A DNA stretch of 64,000 nucleotides from CAVPMW01 sp963706515 (GCA_963706515.1 CAVPMW010000018.1:124001-188000); one strand, 5' to 3'; positions 27,141 to 36,296 are shown, counted from the first letter of the stretch. Numbers and translations: made by a program. The notes: generated by a model from the sequence alone, not told the origin.

Positions 27141-28851
27141 TTATCGCTTTAGGGACTGCTCGATCTTCGCCCAGGTATCTTTCAGCGTCACAGTCCGGTT
27201 GAAGACGGGGCTGGTCGGGGCGTGAGTCAGCGTCAACGCGTGAAATATCCCAGCCGCTCGAACTGGAACCTGTCGCCGGGCGAGGCCTCCGCCAGGCTCG
27301 GTTCTAAATATGCCGGGTACAGGACCTCCAGGGACGCCGGGTTAAGGTTAGACTTCCAATCCTGCCCCGGTGGGACGTCATCCGGGTCCGGATTGAGGAA
27401 CAGGCGGTCGTACAGGCGCACTTCAGCGGACATTGCGTGCGCGGCAGAGACCCAGTGCAGGGTGGCTTTGACCTTGCGCCCATCGGGAGCGTCACCGCCG
27501 CGTGTGGCAGGGTCGTAGGTGCAATGCACCTCGACGATGTTTCCCTGCGCATCGGTGAGATAATCCACGGCGCGCACGAAGTAAGCCGTAGCGCAGGCGC
27601 ACTTCACGACCGGGAGCCAGGCGGAAGTATTGCTTGGGCGGGTCGACTTCTGAAATCCTCCTGCTCGATGTAGAGAACTTTGGAGAACGGCACTTTGCGC
27701 GTGCCCTTGGACGGATCTTCAGGGTTATTGACCAGCTCCATCTCCTCAACCAGCTCATCGGGATAATTATCGATGACCAGCTTGAGAGGGCGCAGCACTG
27801 CCAGGCGGCGAGGTGCATGCATGTTCAGGTCCTGGCGGATGCAGTACTCGAGCAGGGCGATATCGACGACTGAATCGTTCTTGGCGACGCCCACACGCTC
27901 GGCAAAATCACGGATGGCAGCCGGCGTGTAGCCGCGGCGGCGCATGGCCGGATAGGGTGGGCATGCGCGGGTCGTCCCAGCCGTTTACGAAGCCCTCGCT
28001 GCACGAGCTGGAGCAGCTTGCGCTTGCTCATCACCGTATAGTTCAGGTTCAGGCGGGCAAACTCGATCTGCCGCGGGTGGTAGATCTCCAGCTGGTCGAG
28101 CAACCAGTCGTAGAGCGGGCGGTGGTCCTCGAACTCCAGGGTGCAGATCGAGTGGGTGACGCCCTCGATCGAATCGCACTGCCCGTGGGCGAAATCGTAC
28201 ATGGGATAAATGCACCACTTGTCGCCGGTGCGGTGGTGGAGACTCGTGCAGGATGCGGTACATGACCGGGTCGCGCAGGTTGAGGTTGCCGGAGGCCATA
28301 TCGATCTTGGCCCGCAGGACGCGCGCGCCATCAGGGAACTCGCCCTGGCGCATGCGCTCGAACAGGTCCAGGTTCTCGGCTACCGTGCGGTTGCGATACG
28401 GGCTTTCGATCCCCGGCTCGGTGAGTGTGCCGCGGTACTGGCGGATCTCGTCGGCGCTGAGGTCATCGACGTACGCTTTGCCCTTCTCGATCAGGCGGAC
28501 AGCCCAGGCATAGAGCTGGTCGAAGTAATCGGAAGCGAAGTACAGGCGGTCTTCCCAATCGAAGCCCAGCCAGCGGATGTCGTCGATGATCGAATCGACG
28601 TACTCGACCTCTTCCTTGGTGGGATTGGTGTCATCGAAGCGCAGGTTGTATTTGCCGCCGTACTCCTGCGCCACGCCAAAGTTCAGGCAGATGGATTTGG
28701 CGTGACCGATGTGCAGGTAACCGTTCGGCTCGGGTGGGAAGCGGGTATGCACCCGCCCGCCGAACCTGCCGCTGCGGTTATCGGCTTCGATGATCTCGCG
28801 GACGAAATTGGTGGGAGCCGGGGCAGCCGGCTCGAGTGTTGGCTCGCTCAT
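27141..28851 (-). CDS. glnS: Glutaminyl-tRNA synthetase (several frameshifts)
   Basis: Class I GlnRS charging tRNA-Gln. The N-terminus is clean: RFPPEPNGYLHIGHAKSICL (HIGH motif), YNLRFDDTNPTKEEVEYVDS, LGFDWEDRLYFASDYFDQLY. The frame breaks near 28240 and resumes as DKWCIYPMYDFAHGQCDSIE and NLNYTVMSKRKLLQLV (KMSKS-like). Further breaks occur near 27960, 27650 and 27590. The C-terminal anticodon-binding barrels end in TLKDTWAKIEQSLKR and TAA at 27143-27141. Total length (1,711 bp) is normal. Having GlnRS means this organism need not make Gln-tRNA by the amidotransferase route. Confidence 0.88.
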
Positions 28852-28899
28852 GCAGATCGATTGATACTCCTAATCTAAAGGAAACTCATTAGAGAGGTT

Positions 28900-28954
28900 T
28901 CCGGAAATTAGGGGATGGGGAGGCGTACGCCCGCCCATCACCCTAATTTCCGGA
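28900..28954. repeat. Imperfect 55-bp palindrome upstream of glnS
   Basis: TCCGGAAATTAGGG and its complement CCCTAATTTCCGGA close a stem whose inner part runs GGCG-TAC-CGCC with small bulges. The right arm CGCCCGCCCATCACCC matches the arm CGCCCGTCTACCACCC of the palindrome at 3423-3476 at 13 of 16 positions. It lies between the divergent glnS and tRNA-Gln genes, so it is not a terminator of glnS. Confidence 0.75.
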
Positions 28955-29017
28955 GTTAATCCTCATTAATCACAACGTCCCTATTATTATAACAAAGCCT
29001 CCCCGGGGACGGGAAAA

Positions 29018-29046
29018 TTGACGCGGCAGGTCAGGCGTGATAAAAT
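29018..29046 (+). promoter_or_regulatory. Promoter of tRNA-Gln
   Basis: TTGACG (29018-29023), 17-base spacer, TGATAAAAT (-10 at 29041-29046, extended). The tRNA begins 14 bases after the -10 box. Confidence 0.75.
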
Positions 29047-29059
29047 TAAACCCGCTCAG

Positions 29060-29134
29060 TGGGGGTTCGTCTAGTGGTAGGACAGCGGACTCTGGATCCG
29101 TATGCCGAGGTTCGAATTCCTCGACCCCCAGCCA
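29060..29134 (+). tRNA. tRNA-Gln (anticodon CTG)
   Basis: A 75-base cloverleaf with CCA encoded. The acceptor pairs TGGGGGT with ACCCCCA, G is the discriminator, the D arm contains AGTGGTAGGACA, and the T arm is CGAGG-TTCGAAT-TCCTCG. The anticodon loop CTCTGGA reads CTG at 34-36, decoding CAG as glutamine. It lies about 210 bases from the start of glnS, the enzyme that charges it. Confidence 0.93.
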
Positions 29135-29139
29135 GAATC

Positions 29140-29175
29140 GCCCCGGGAGGCAGCTCCCGGGGCTTTGTATTGGGG
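29140..29175 (+). terminator. Terminator of tRNA-Gln
   Basis: GCCCCGGGAG pairs with CTCCCGGGGC around GCAG (29140-29163), followed by TTTGTATT. A very stable 10-bp GC stem. Confidence 0.8.
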
Positions 29176-29196
29176 GATAGTGCGCCCTTTTCATAG

Positions 29197-29225
29197 TTGT
29201 ATCCTTCCCTATTTTTCTCTATAAT
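29197..29225 (+). promoter_or_regulatory. Promoter of ppk2
   Basis: TTGTAT (29197-29202), 17-base spacer, TATAAT (29220-29225). Leader of about 48 bases to ATG 29281. Confidence 0.65.
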
Positions 29226-29280
29226 ACTATCATCCGTGTATGCAGTCATCTAGACGGTGAGAGAAAGCGAGGGTTGCGCT

Positions 29281-30204
29281 ATGGCCAAGAAGAAAAAAGA
29301 AGGAAAAGAGCACGAGCACGCCGAGAGCCTGCCCGAGGCGGGCAGCCCCGGTGGAAATGGGGCGACGATCGAGATCACCAACCCGGCGGCGCACACGATC
29401 ATGCACGATGAAAGCCACCCGCCCAAGCCCAAGATGGACAACAAGACTTACGAAGCGGAGCTGGGCAAGCTGCACATCGAGCTGGTGAAGATGCATGAGT
29501 GGGTCAAGGCCAAGGGGCTGCGCGTGGTGGTAATCTTCGAGGGGCGGGATGCCGCCGGCAAGGGCGGGACGATCAAACGGATCACCGAGACGCTGAACCC
29601 GCGCATCTGCCGGGTGGTGGCGCTGGGCACGCCGACCGAGCGCGAGAAGACGCAGTGGTACTTCCAGCGCTACGTGGCGAACCTGCCCGCGGCTGGCGAG
29701 ATGGTGCTCTTCGACCGGAGCTGGTACAACCGCGCCGGGGTGGAGCGAGTGATGGGCTTCTGCACCGACGAGGAGTACCGCGAGTTTCTGCGCTCTGCCC
29801 CGGAGTTCGAGCGAATGCTGGTGCGGTCAGGGATCATCCTGATCAAGTACTGGTTCTCGGTGAGCAATGAGGAGCAAGAGAAGCGCTTCCAGGCGCGCAT
29901 CACCGACCCAACCCGGCGTTGGAAGCTCAGCCCGATGGACCTCGAATCGCGCAAGCGCTGGGTGGAGTATTCGATGGCGAAGGATGAGATGTTCCGCTAC
30001 ACGGATACCAAGCAGGCGCCGTGGTACGTGGTGCACGCGGACGATAAGAAGCGGGCACGCCTGAACTGCATCGCCCACCTGCTGACCATGATCCCCTACG
30101 AGGACCTGACCCCGCCGCCGCTGGAGCTGCCGCCGCGCGAGCTGGATAAAGGCTACGTGCGCCCGCCAATCACCGAACAGACCTTCGTGCCGGAGATTTA
30201 TTGA
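29281..30204 (+). CDS. ppk2: Polyphosphate kinase 2 family protein
   Basis: A 307-residue PPK2 using polyphosphate to phosphorylate nucleotides, or the reverse. Walker A is FEGRDAAGKGGTIKRI; the Walker B and lid region is MVLFDRSWYNRAGVERVMGF, and FQARITDPTRRWKLSPMDLE and WYVVHADDKKRARLN are typical. About 60 extra charged residues (AKKKKEGKEHEHAESLPEAG) precede the catalytic domain. An upstream start at 29257 is open, but ATG 29281 has better context. Single-domain class I architecture suggests nucleoside-diphosphate substrates; this is inference. Confidence 0.93.
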   Translation: MAKKKKEGKEHEHAESLPEAGSPGGNGATIEITNPAAHTIMHDESHPPKPKMDNKTYEAELGKLHIELVKMHEWVKAKGLRVVVIFEGRDAAGKGGTIKRITETLNPRICRVVALGTPTEREKTQWYFQRYVANLPAAGEMVLFDRSWYNRAGVERVMGFCTDEEYREFLRSAPEFERMLVRSGIILIKYWFSVSNEEQEKRFQARITDPTRRWKLSPMDLESRKRWVEYSMAKDEMFRYTDTKQAPWYVVHADDKKRARLNCIAHLLTMIPYEDLTPPPLELPPRELDKGYVRPPITEQTFVPEIY

Positions 30205-30222
30205 GAGCTGGCTAATACCTGA

Positions 30223-31203
30223 TCATTGAGATTCCTGCGGCCAAATGAGGCGCAGGAATTTTAATTTCTCCTGTGCATGGTGGCTTTCGCCGCCTTCGTG
30301 TTGATTGAATGGGTAAATGCGCAGATCCTTGGGACCGGCATAGTAGTTGTACGCAGCAAATACAGTAGAAGGCGGGCAAATGTCGTCCATCAAGCCCACT
30401 GAGAAGAGCGCCCGGGCGGAGGCGCGCGTGGCGAAATTGAGCCCATCGAAGTAAGAAAGGGTGTTGAACACAGTCTCGATCTCCGGGCGGTGGATGCGGC
30501 AGTAGTGGACGATCTCCTGGTAGGGGTTGGTGTCAGCCAGCTCGGTGGCGCGGCGGTAATGGCAGAGGAAAGGCACGTCTGGCATGGCTACGGCGACCTG
30601 TGAATCCAGCCCGGAAACAGCCAGAGTGAGGCCTCCGCCCTGGCTGATCCCGGTCACCGCCAGGCGCTGCGGGTCGACCGCCGGGTGGGAGCGCGCCGCG
30701 GACACGGCACGCACCGCGTCGGTAATCAGGCGGCGGTAGTAATAGGTCTGCGGCGAGAGGACGCCCTGGGTCATGAAACCGGGGTAGTGAGGGTTGGCGC
30801 CTCCCTGACCTGGGTCAGGAGTATCGCCGTGCAGCCAGGCAGAGCCCTGCCCGCGGGAGTCCATCACCAGATGAGCAAAGCCGGCGCTGGACCAGAACAG
30901 CCAGTCAGCTGGAAAGCCGCGCCCGCCGCCGTAGCCGATATACTCGACCACGCAGGGCAGGCCTGACTTGCCTCGCGGCATGAGCAGCCAGCCTTTTACC
31001 GGCTGACCGCCAAAGCCATTGAAAGTGACGTCGTAGGTCTCAACCGTGACCAGGCCGAAATCGACCGGCTCGAAGCGGGCGGAAAGGGGAAAAGCCTGAG
31101 CTTCTGCCAGAGTCTCGCTCCAGAAGGCGTCGAAATCGGGCGCTTCCTGGCGAGGTGGGCTGTAGGTACGCAGCTCTTCCAGGGGCAAATCATAAATGGG
31201 CAT
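30223..31203 (-). CDS. Acetyl xylan esterase / cephalosporin-C deacetylase family
   Basis: A 326-residue alpha/beta hydrolase of the AXE1 (CE7) family. The nucleophile elbow is GISQGG, with RGQG (DSRGQGSAW) for the oxyanion hole, Asp in GLMDDICPPST and His in NQHEGGESHH. There is no signal peptide, so it acts on imported acetylated sugars. It is convergent with ppk2, and its start is near the GH31 regulatory region, which fits a role in glycan use. Confidence 0.93.
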   Translation of the reverse strand: MPIYDLPLEELRTYSPPRQEAPDFDAFWSETLAEAQAFPLSARFEPVDFGLVTVETYDVTFNGFGGQPVKGWLLMPRGKSGLPCVVEYIGYGGGRGFPADWLFWSSAGFAHLVMDSRGQGSAWLHGDTPDPGQGGANPHYPGFMTQGVLSPQTYYYRRLITDAVRAVSAARSHPAVDPQRLAVTGISQGGGLTLAVSGLDSQVAVAMPDVPFLCHYRRATELADTNPYQEIVHYCRIHRPEIETVFNTLSYFDGLNFATRASARALFSVGLMDDICPPSTVFAAYNYYAGPKDLRIYPFNQHEGGESHHAQEKLKFLRLIWPQESQ

Positions 31204-31336
31204 GCAAAACCTCCGTAAGCGGGAAAGGTGATGAGCTAAAGTTTAACATCGACGCTGAACATCAGGAAGGGAAGAATATGGCGAAAATTAAGCAATCTAC
31301 CTGATATCGCCAATACGTTCGTTGCAATTGCTTCAA

Positions 31337-31397
31337 AGTAAACCCATTTTGAGCTACCAGTTATTCAGAATCTTAGTTGGGTTTACTGTAGTAAACC
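31337..31397 (+). promoter_or_regulatory. Candidate operator: three AGTAAAC half-sites
   Basis: AGTAAACCCA (31337-31346) and TGGGTTTACT (31378-31387) are exact inverted repeats 31 bases apart, and GTTTACT-GT-AGTAAAC (31381-31396) forms a second dyad with the right copy. The sites end 15 bases before the -10 at 31413, covering the -35 position. They lie between the esterase and GH31 genes. Confidence 0.5.
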
Positions 31398-31412
31398 TGC
31401 GGCGAAGGGAAC

Positions 31413-31418
31413 TATAAT
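31413..31418 (+). promoter_or_regulatory. -10 element of the GH31 gene
   Basis: TATAAT at 31413-31418, leader about 67 bases to ATG 31491, which has AAAGGAGAGAAG immediately upstream. The -35 region overlaps the AGTAAAC repeats. Confidence 0.55.
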
Positions 31419-31490
31419 TAAGGCTACCTGGGGAATACTGAGACAGCTCGAGAGGGTGCCGCCAGGAACGAAAATCAAAGGAGAGAAGAC

Positions 31491-34193
31491 ATGACGGATA
31501 TCCCAGCCAATTTCAGGCTGCCTGCCAACTTCCGGCTGCCAGCCTATTTCCAGCTCCCTGCCCGCCCGCAGGCTAACCCTAAGGCAATCGTCCGTGCGCC
31601 TCAGGCGCGCTTCACCCTGCTGACCGGGCGGATGATCCGCATGGAGTTCGATCCTCAGGAACATTTCGAGGAGCGACCCAGCCAGATTTTTTGGTTCCGT
31701 GAACAGCCTGAGCCCGCTTTCGAGACCCGGCAGGAGGGAGAATGGCTGGAGATTGAGACGGAATACCTGCGCCTGCGCTACCTTCCCCAGCAGCCGTTCA
31801 GCGCCGAGAGCCTGGCGGTCGTGCTCAAGGAGAGCGGCGCCACCTGGCATTACGGCGATGTGGAGCAAGGCAACCTGCGCGGTACGATGCGCACCCTGGA
31901 TAACGCCGACGGACCTGTACCGCTCGAGCCGGGGCTCGTCTCTCGGGCGGGCTGGACCCTTGTGGACAACTCGCAGGGGCTGGTCTTCAACGAGGCCGGC
32001 TGGCTGGAGCCGCGCCAGGCGGAAGGCGAGCTGCGAGACCTGTATTTCTTCGGTTACGGAAAGGCTTACCAGGATTGCCTGAGCGATTTCTGCCGCGTGT
32101 CGGGTCCAGCGGGATTTGTGCCGCGCTGGGCGCTGGGCAACTGGTGGAGCCGGTATTGGGCATACTCAGCGCAGGAGCTGATCGACCTGATGGACGATTT
32201 TCGCCGCATTCAGGTGCCGCTGGCGGTCTGCATTACCGACATGGACTGGCACATCACCCAGACCGGCAACGAAAGCTCCGGCTGGACCGGGTTTACCTGG
32301 AACCCGGAGCTGTTCCCCGATCCGTCCGCCTACCTGGCAGAGCTTAAACGACGCGGCCTGAAAACTGCGCTCAACCTGCACCCGGCGGATGGCTTCTATC
32401 CTCATGAGGCCCTATATTCAGCCATGGCGCGGCGCATGGGCATCGACCCTGCCAGCGAGAAGCCAGTGCCGTTCGATCTGGAAAATCCGGAGTTCGTGCA
32501 GGCGTACCTTGACCTCTTTTTACATCCCGAGGAAGAGGCCGGGGTCGATTTTTGGTGGATGGATTGGCAGCAGGGCAACCCGGCGCGCATGCCGGGGCTG
32601 AACCTGCTGTGGTGGATCAACCACCTCCACTACATGGATTCGGGCAGGTATCCAGAGAAGCGCCCGTTTATCTTCTCTCGCTGGGGCGGGCTGGGCAATC
32701 ACCGCTACCCGATTGGTTTCTCGGGGGATACGTACATTACCTGGGAATCGCTGCAGTTCCAGCCATATCTCACCGCCACCGCCGCCAATGTGGGCTACGG
32801 CTGGTGGAGCCATGACATCGGCGGGCACATGCGCGGCACTGAAGAGCCGGAGCTTTATACACGCTGGGTGCAGTTCGGCGTGTTCAGCCCGATTACGCGC
32901 CTGCACAGCACCAACAACCCGTTCCACGAACGCCGCCCGTGGGCGTACGATGCCGAGACTTTGCGCATTACCCGCGACGCTTTGCAGCTGCGCCAGCGAC
33001 TGATCCCGTATATTTACAGCATGGCCTGGCGCGACCACACCGAGGGAATTTCACTGGTGCGCCCGATGTATTACCAGCACCCTGAAGCCGAAGCGGCATA
33101 TGCCTGCCCGGACCAGTACAGCTTCGGCAGCGAACTGCTGGCGGCGCCTTTCACTTCACCTGGCGATAAGCATACCCGGTTGAGCCGGCAGGTATTCTGG
33201 CTGCCGCCGGGAGAATGGTTCGACTTTTTCGACGGAGAATATGTAAAAGGAGACGCCTGGTCGGCCGAATATGGCAGGCTGGAGGACATCCCGGTCTATG
33301 CCCGGGCGGGTGCCATCGTCCCACTCGGAGCACATGCCGCCTGGGATGGGATCGGGAACCCAGAAGAGCTGGAAGTGGTCATCTTTCCGGGAGCGGAAAA
33401 CCGCTTCGAGCTTTACGAAGACGACGGGACCAGCCAGCTCTACCAGAAACACGCCTATGCGATTACACCGATGGAGCTGAAGCTGGACGGGGAATCCCTG
33501 ACTTTCAGCATTGCCCCGGTGGAGGGCTTTCTCGGCGCGATCCCCGAGATCCGTACTTACCGTCTGGTATTTCGCGGGGTCCGTGCTCCAGAGCTGCTGA
33601 CGGCAAACCTGAACGGCCAATCCCTGCCGCTGGAAAGCAGCTATGAGGATGAGCGCAGCGAGCTGGCCTTGCGCCCGGTAAGCCTGCGCCCTACTGACCG
33701 CCTGGAAGTGATGCTCGTGGGAGAGGCGGAAGGCCTGGTGCAGCGCGAAAGTCGAATGCAGGATAAGCTGATGGAAATGCTGCGTGCATTCCATTTGAAC
33801 AGCCAGGCGAAAGAGAGCCTGGCAGCCCGCATGGACGAATGGAGCGCAGACCCGCTGAAGCTGGATGTTTTCCAGCTCGACCTGGCGCCAGCGCAGATGC
33901 GCGCCCTGCTAGAGACGCTCACTGGCAGCGGGGTCTCCAGCTCCCATTCGACCGGGTACGCGCAGTGGATCCTGTGGAACAACCGCGCAGCGCCGGATAT
34001 CTCTTACCAGCTCTCGATCAGGCACATGCGAGGATTTATCCCCAGAGATCGCTATGCGCTGGAAAAGGGGACTGCGCCAAAGTTCCGTGCCTGGCGACCG
34101 GAAGAGGATTTTATGGGGAAACAGGCACAGCTGGCGCTGAGCTACGGGAGCTTGCTCCAGATCAGGCTGCCGTGGCCGGATTTACCTGCATGA
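31491..34193 (+). CDS. Glycoside hydrolase family 31 (alpha-glucosidase/xylosidase type)
   Basis: A 900-residue cytosolic glycosidase. The GH31 barrel includes WRWALGNWWSRY-like ALGNWWSRYWAYS, VCITDMDWH, the nucleophile region VDFWWMDWQQG, FSRWGGLGNHRYPIGFSGD with the acid/base Asp in FSGDT, and WWSHDIGGH. A C-terminal beta domain (FELYEDDGTS) and a further 170 residues of unknown fold follow. Residues 4-24 hold three near-identical 7-residue repeats (ANFRLPA, ANFRLPA, AYFQLPA). The substrate is probably an alpha-linked gluco- or xylo-oligosaccharide. Confidence 0.92.
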   Translation: MTDIPANFRLPANFRLPAYFQLPARPQANPKAIVRAPQARFTLLTGRMIRMEFDPQEHFEERPSQIFWFREQPEPAFETRQEGEWLEIETEYLRLRYLPQQPFSAESLAVVLKESGATWHYGDVEQGNLRGTMRTLDNADGPVPLEPGLVSRAGWTLVDNSQGLVFNEAGWLEPRQAEGELRDLYFFGYGKAYQDCLSDFCRVSGPAGFVPRWALGNWWSRYWAYSAQELIDLMDDFRRIQVPLAVCITDMDWHITQTGNESSGWTGFTWNPELFPDPSAYLAELKRRGLKTALNLHPADGFYPHEALYSAMARRMGIDPASEKPVPFDLENPEFVQAYLDLFLHPEEEAGVDFWWMDWQQGNPARMPGLNLLWWINHLHYMDSGRYPEKRPFIFSRWGGLGNHRYPIGFSGDTYITWESLQFQPYLTATAANVGYGWWSHDIGGHMRGTEEPELYTRWVQFGVFSPITRLHSTNNPFHERRPWAYDAETLRITRDALQLRQRLIPYIYSMAWRDHTEGISLVRPMYYQHPEAEAAYACPDQYSFGSELLAAPFTSPGDKHTRLSRQVFWLPPGEWFDFFDGEYVKGDAWSAEYGRLEDIPVYARAGAIVPLGAHAAWDGIGNPEELEVVIFPGAENRFELYEDDGTSQLYQKHAYAITPMELKLDGESLTFSIAPVEGFLGAIPEIRTYRLVFRGVRAPELLTANLNGQSLPLESSYEDERSELALRPVSLRPTDRLEVMLVGEAEGLVQRESRMQDKLMEMLRAFHLNSQAKESLAARMDEWSADPLKLDVFQLDLAPAQMRALLETLTGSGVSSSHSTGYAQWILWNNRAAPDISYQLSIRHMRGFIPRDRYALEKGTAPKFRAWRPEEDFMGKQAQLALSYGSLLQIRLPWPDLPA

Positions 34194-34199
34194 TATAAT
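34191..34199 (+). promoter_or_regulatory. Extended -10 promoter of ftsY (leaderless)
   Basis: TGATATAAT ends at 34199, eight bases before GTG 34208. It overlaps the GH31 stop region. No Shine-Dalgarno is present in CACCCCCCC-like sequence between. Confidence 0.6.
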
Positions 34200-34207
34200 A
34201 CCCCCCC

Positions 34208-35119
34208 GTGAGCAGCCTGTTTAATAAATGGAAAACCGGTCTGGCTAAGACGAGCAAAACCGCCTTTGGCCAGATCGCTACATTCTTTGGAGCCACCCAG
34301 ATCTCGATCGATACCTGGGATGAGCTGGAAGCAATGCTGGTACAGGCAGATATCGGCGTGGATACGACCGCGGACATCGTTGCCGCATTGCAAGCGCGTG
34401 TCTATGCGCAAGGATTGACCCGTACCAGCGATCTGCAAGATGCGCTGCGCCAGGAGCTGCGCCAGCGCCTGGATGCTCCGCCCCTGATCGACTACTCCTG
34501 CCACCCCACCATCATTCTCGTTGTAGGAGTGAACGGCTCGGGGAAAACGACGACGATCGCCAAGCTCGGGCAGCGCTACACCCAGGAAGGCCGCAAAGTG
34601 ATCCTGGGCGCAGCGGATACCTTCCGGGCGGCTGCGGTTGACCAGCTCCAGGTGTGGGCTGATCGGTTGGACCTGCCGGTTGTGTCTGGACAGGCCGGCG
34701 GCGATGCCGGGGCGGTCGCTTACGATACCGTCCAGGCAGCTGAGAACCGCGATATGGATATCGCATTGATCGACACGGCTGGCAGGCTGCACACTCGTTT
34801 CAACCTGATGGAGGAGCTGAAGAAAGTCTACCGGGTCGTCGGGAAGGCGATGCCGGGGGCGCCTCAGCACATCTGGCTGGTGATGGACGCCACCACCGGT
34901 CAGAATGCCCTGCAGCAGGCGCGCGCTTTCAAGGAGGCCGTCCGGGTAACCGGGATTATCCTGGCCAAACTGGATTCTTCAGCGCGAGGTGGGATGGCGT
35001 TTGCCATTCAAAAAGAGCTCGGCTTACCGATCCTGTTTGCCGGGCTGGGCGAAAAACCGGACGATTTACAACCCTTTGACCCAGATGCATTTGTCGAGGG
35101 CATCCTGGGATCCGGATAA
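34208..35119 (+). CDS. ftsY: Signal recognition particle receptor FtsY
   Basis: A 303-residue SRP-type GTPase (NG domains only, without the long acidic A domain). G1 is VVGVNGSGKTTTIAKLG, then LGAADTFRAAAVDQLQVW, DTAGRLHTRFNLMEEL and ILAKLDSSARGGMAF. It docks ribosome-SRP complexes at the membrane. Start is GTG 34208. Confidence 0.95.
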   Translation: MSSLFNKWKTGLAKTSKTAFGQIATFFGATQISIDTWDELEAMLVQADIGVDTTADIVAALQARVYAQGLTRTSDLQDALRQELRQRLDAPPLIDYSCHPTIILVVGVNGSGKTTTIAKLGQRYTQEGRKVILGAADTFRAAAVDQLQVWADRLDLPVVSGQAGGDAGAVAYDTVQAAENRDMDIALIDTAGRLHTRFNLMEELKKVYRVVGKAMPGAPQHIWLVMDATTGQNALQQARAFKEAVRVTGIILAKLDSSARGGMAFAIQKELGLPILFAGLGEKPDDLQPFDPDAFVEGILGSG

Positions 35120-35176
35120 TCTAAATTTGAGCTGTAATCCTACCCAATAAATTAACCAAAACCCAAGGAAACATCT

Positions 35177-36296
35177 ATGCGTGACTTGATCGAGCGGCTG
35201 ACCGCCTGCCAGGAAAAAATCCAGCACTTACTGGTGCGCCTTTGACTTACCCGCCAAGCAAGCCAAGCTGGCTGAGCTGCAAAAGCAATCTGAAAATCCA
35301 GACCTGTGGGACGATCCCGATATTGCCCAGAAGATCATGAAAAAGCTCTCCACCCTGCGCGAAGAGGTGGACGACTGGCAGGGATTGGCGCAGCGCGTGG
35401 CGGATGCTCTCGAGCTCGCCGGGCTCGAAGATGAGAGCTTACGCGCTGAGCTGGAGCCAGAAGTAGAGGCGCTGGAAGCTGAAATCGGCAAGCGCGAGTT
35501 CAAAGCCATGCTCTCCGGCGAATACGATCGCGGCGACGCACTTCTGGCGATCCATGCCGGAGCAGGCGGGACTGATTCCCAGGATTGGGCGGAGATGCTG
35601 GAGCGCATGTACCTGCGTTGGGCAGAAAACCACGGCTACCGCACCGAGATACTGGATACGACCGAAGGCGAGGAAGCGGGCATTAAAAGCGTGACCATCG
35701 CTGTGGATGGTCCGTACGCGTTTGGCTACCTCCGCCCAGAGAAAGGCGTGCACCGGCTGGTTCGCCTTTCGCCGTTCGACGCAGCCCACAGGCGGCATAC
35801 TTCCTTCGCATTGGTGGAAGTGCTCCCGCAGGTGGAAGATGATGTCGAGGTGGAGATCAACCCGAATGACTTGCGCATCGATACCTACCGTTCGGCTGGG
35901 GCAGGCGGACAGAACGTTCAGAAGAATGACACTGCCGTTCGCATCACCCATCTCCCTTCCGGGATCGTGGTAACCTGCCAGAACGAACGCTCACAGGTGC
36001 AGAACCGGGAGAATGCGATGCGCGTGCTGCGCGCCCGCTTGCTGGAAATGAAACAGCAAGAGCAAGAGGAGCAATTAGCCATCTTGCGCGGCGAATACAC
36101 CAAAGCCGAGTGGGGCAGCCAGATCCGCTCGTACGTCCTCCATCCTTACCAAATGGTTAAAGACCACCGCACTGATTATGAAACCGGGAACACCCAGGCT
36201 GTGCTGAACGGCGACCTGGATGGCTTTATCGAAGCCTACTTGCGCTACCGGCTGGGGGAAAATACCCCGCGCGCGGCGCAAAACGATCCCTCTTAG
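35177..36296 (+). CDS. prfB: Peptide chain release factor 2 with programmed +1 frameshift
   Basis: RF2 terminates at UGA and UAA. The first 22 codons (MRDLIERLTACQEKIQHLLV...) end in CTT TGA C at 35240-35246; shifting +1 continues DLPAKQAKLAELQKQ and gives full-length RF2 of 372 residues. The GGQ loop is AGAGGQNVQKNDT and the stop-recognition tripeptide SPF is in RLSPFDAAHRR, confirming RF2 rather than RF1. This break is authentic autoregulation: low RF2 lets the ribosome shift at the in-frame UGA. Confidence 0.95.
35240..35246 (+). promoter_or_regulatory. RF2 recoding site CTTTGAC
   Basis: The canonical slippery CUU followed by UGA C. The stimulatory Shine-Dalgarno-like sequence normally found a few bases upstream is weak here (CTGGTG rather than AGGGGG). 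Confidence 0.9.

Noticed and set aside
27437..28878. Plus-strand frames antisense to glnS
   Set aside because: The minus strand gives clear GlnRS motifs throughout.
35177..35250. prfB frameshift as another sequencing error
   Set aside because: CTTTGAC after about 22 codons is the conserved RF2 recoding signal.
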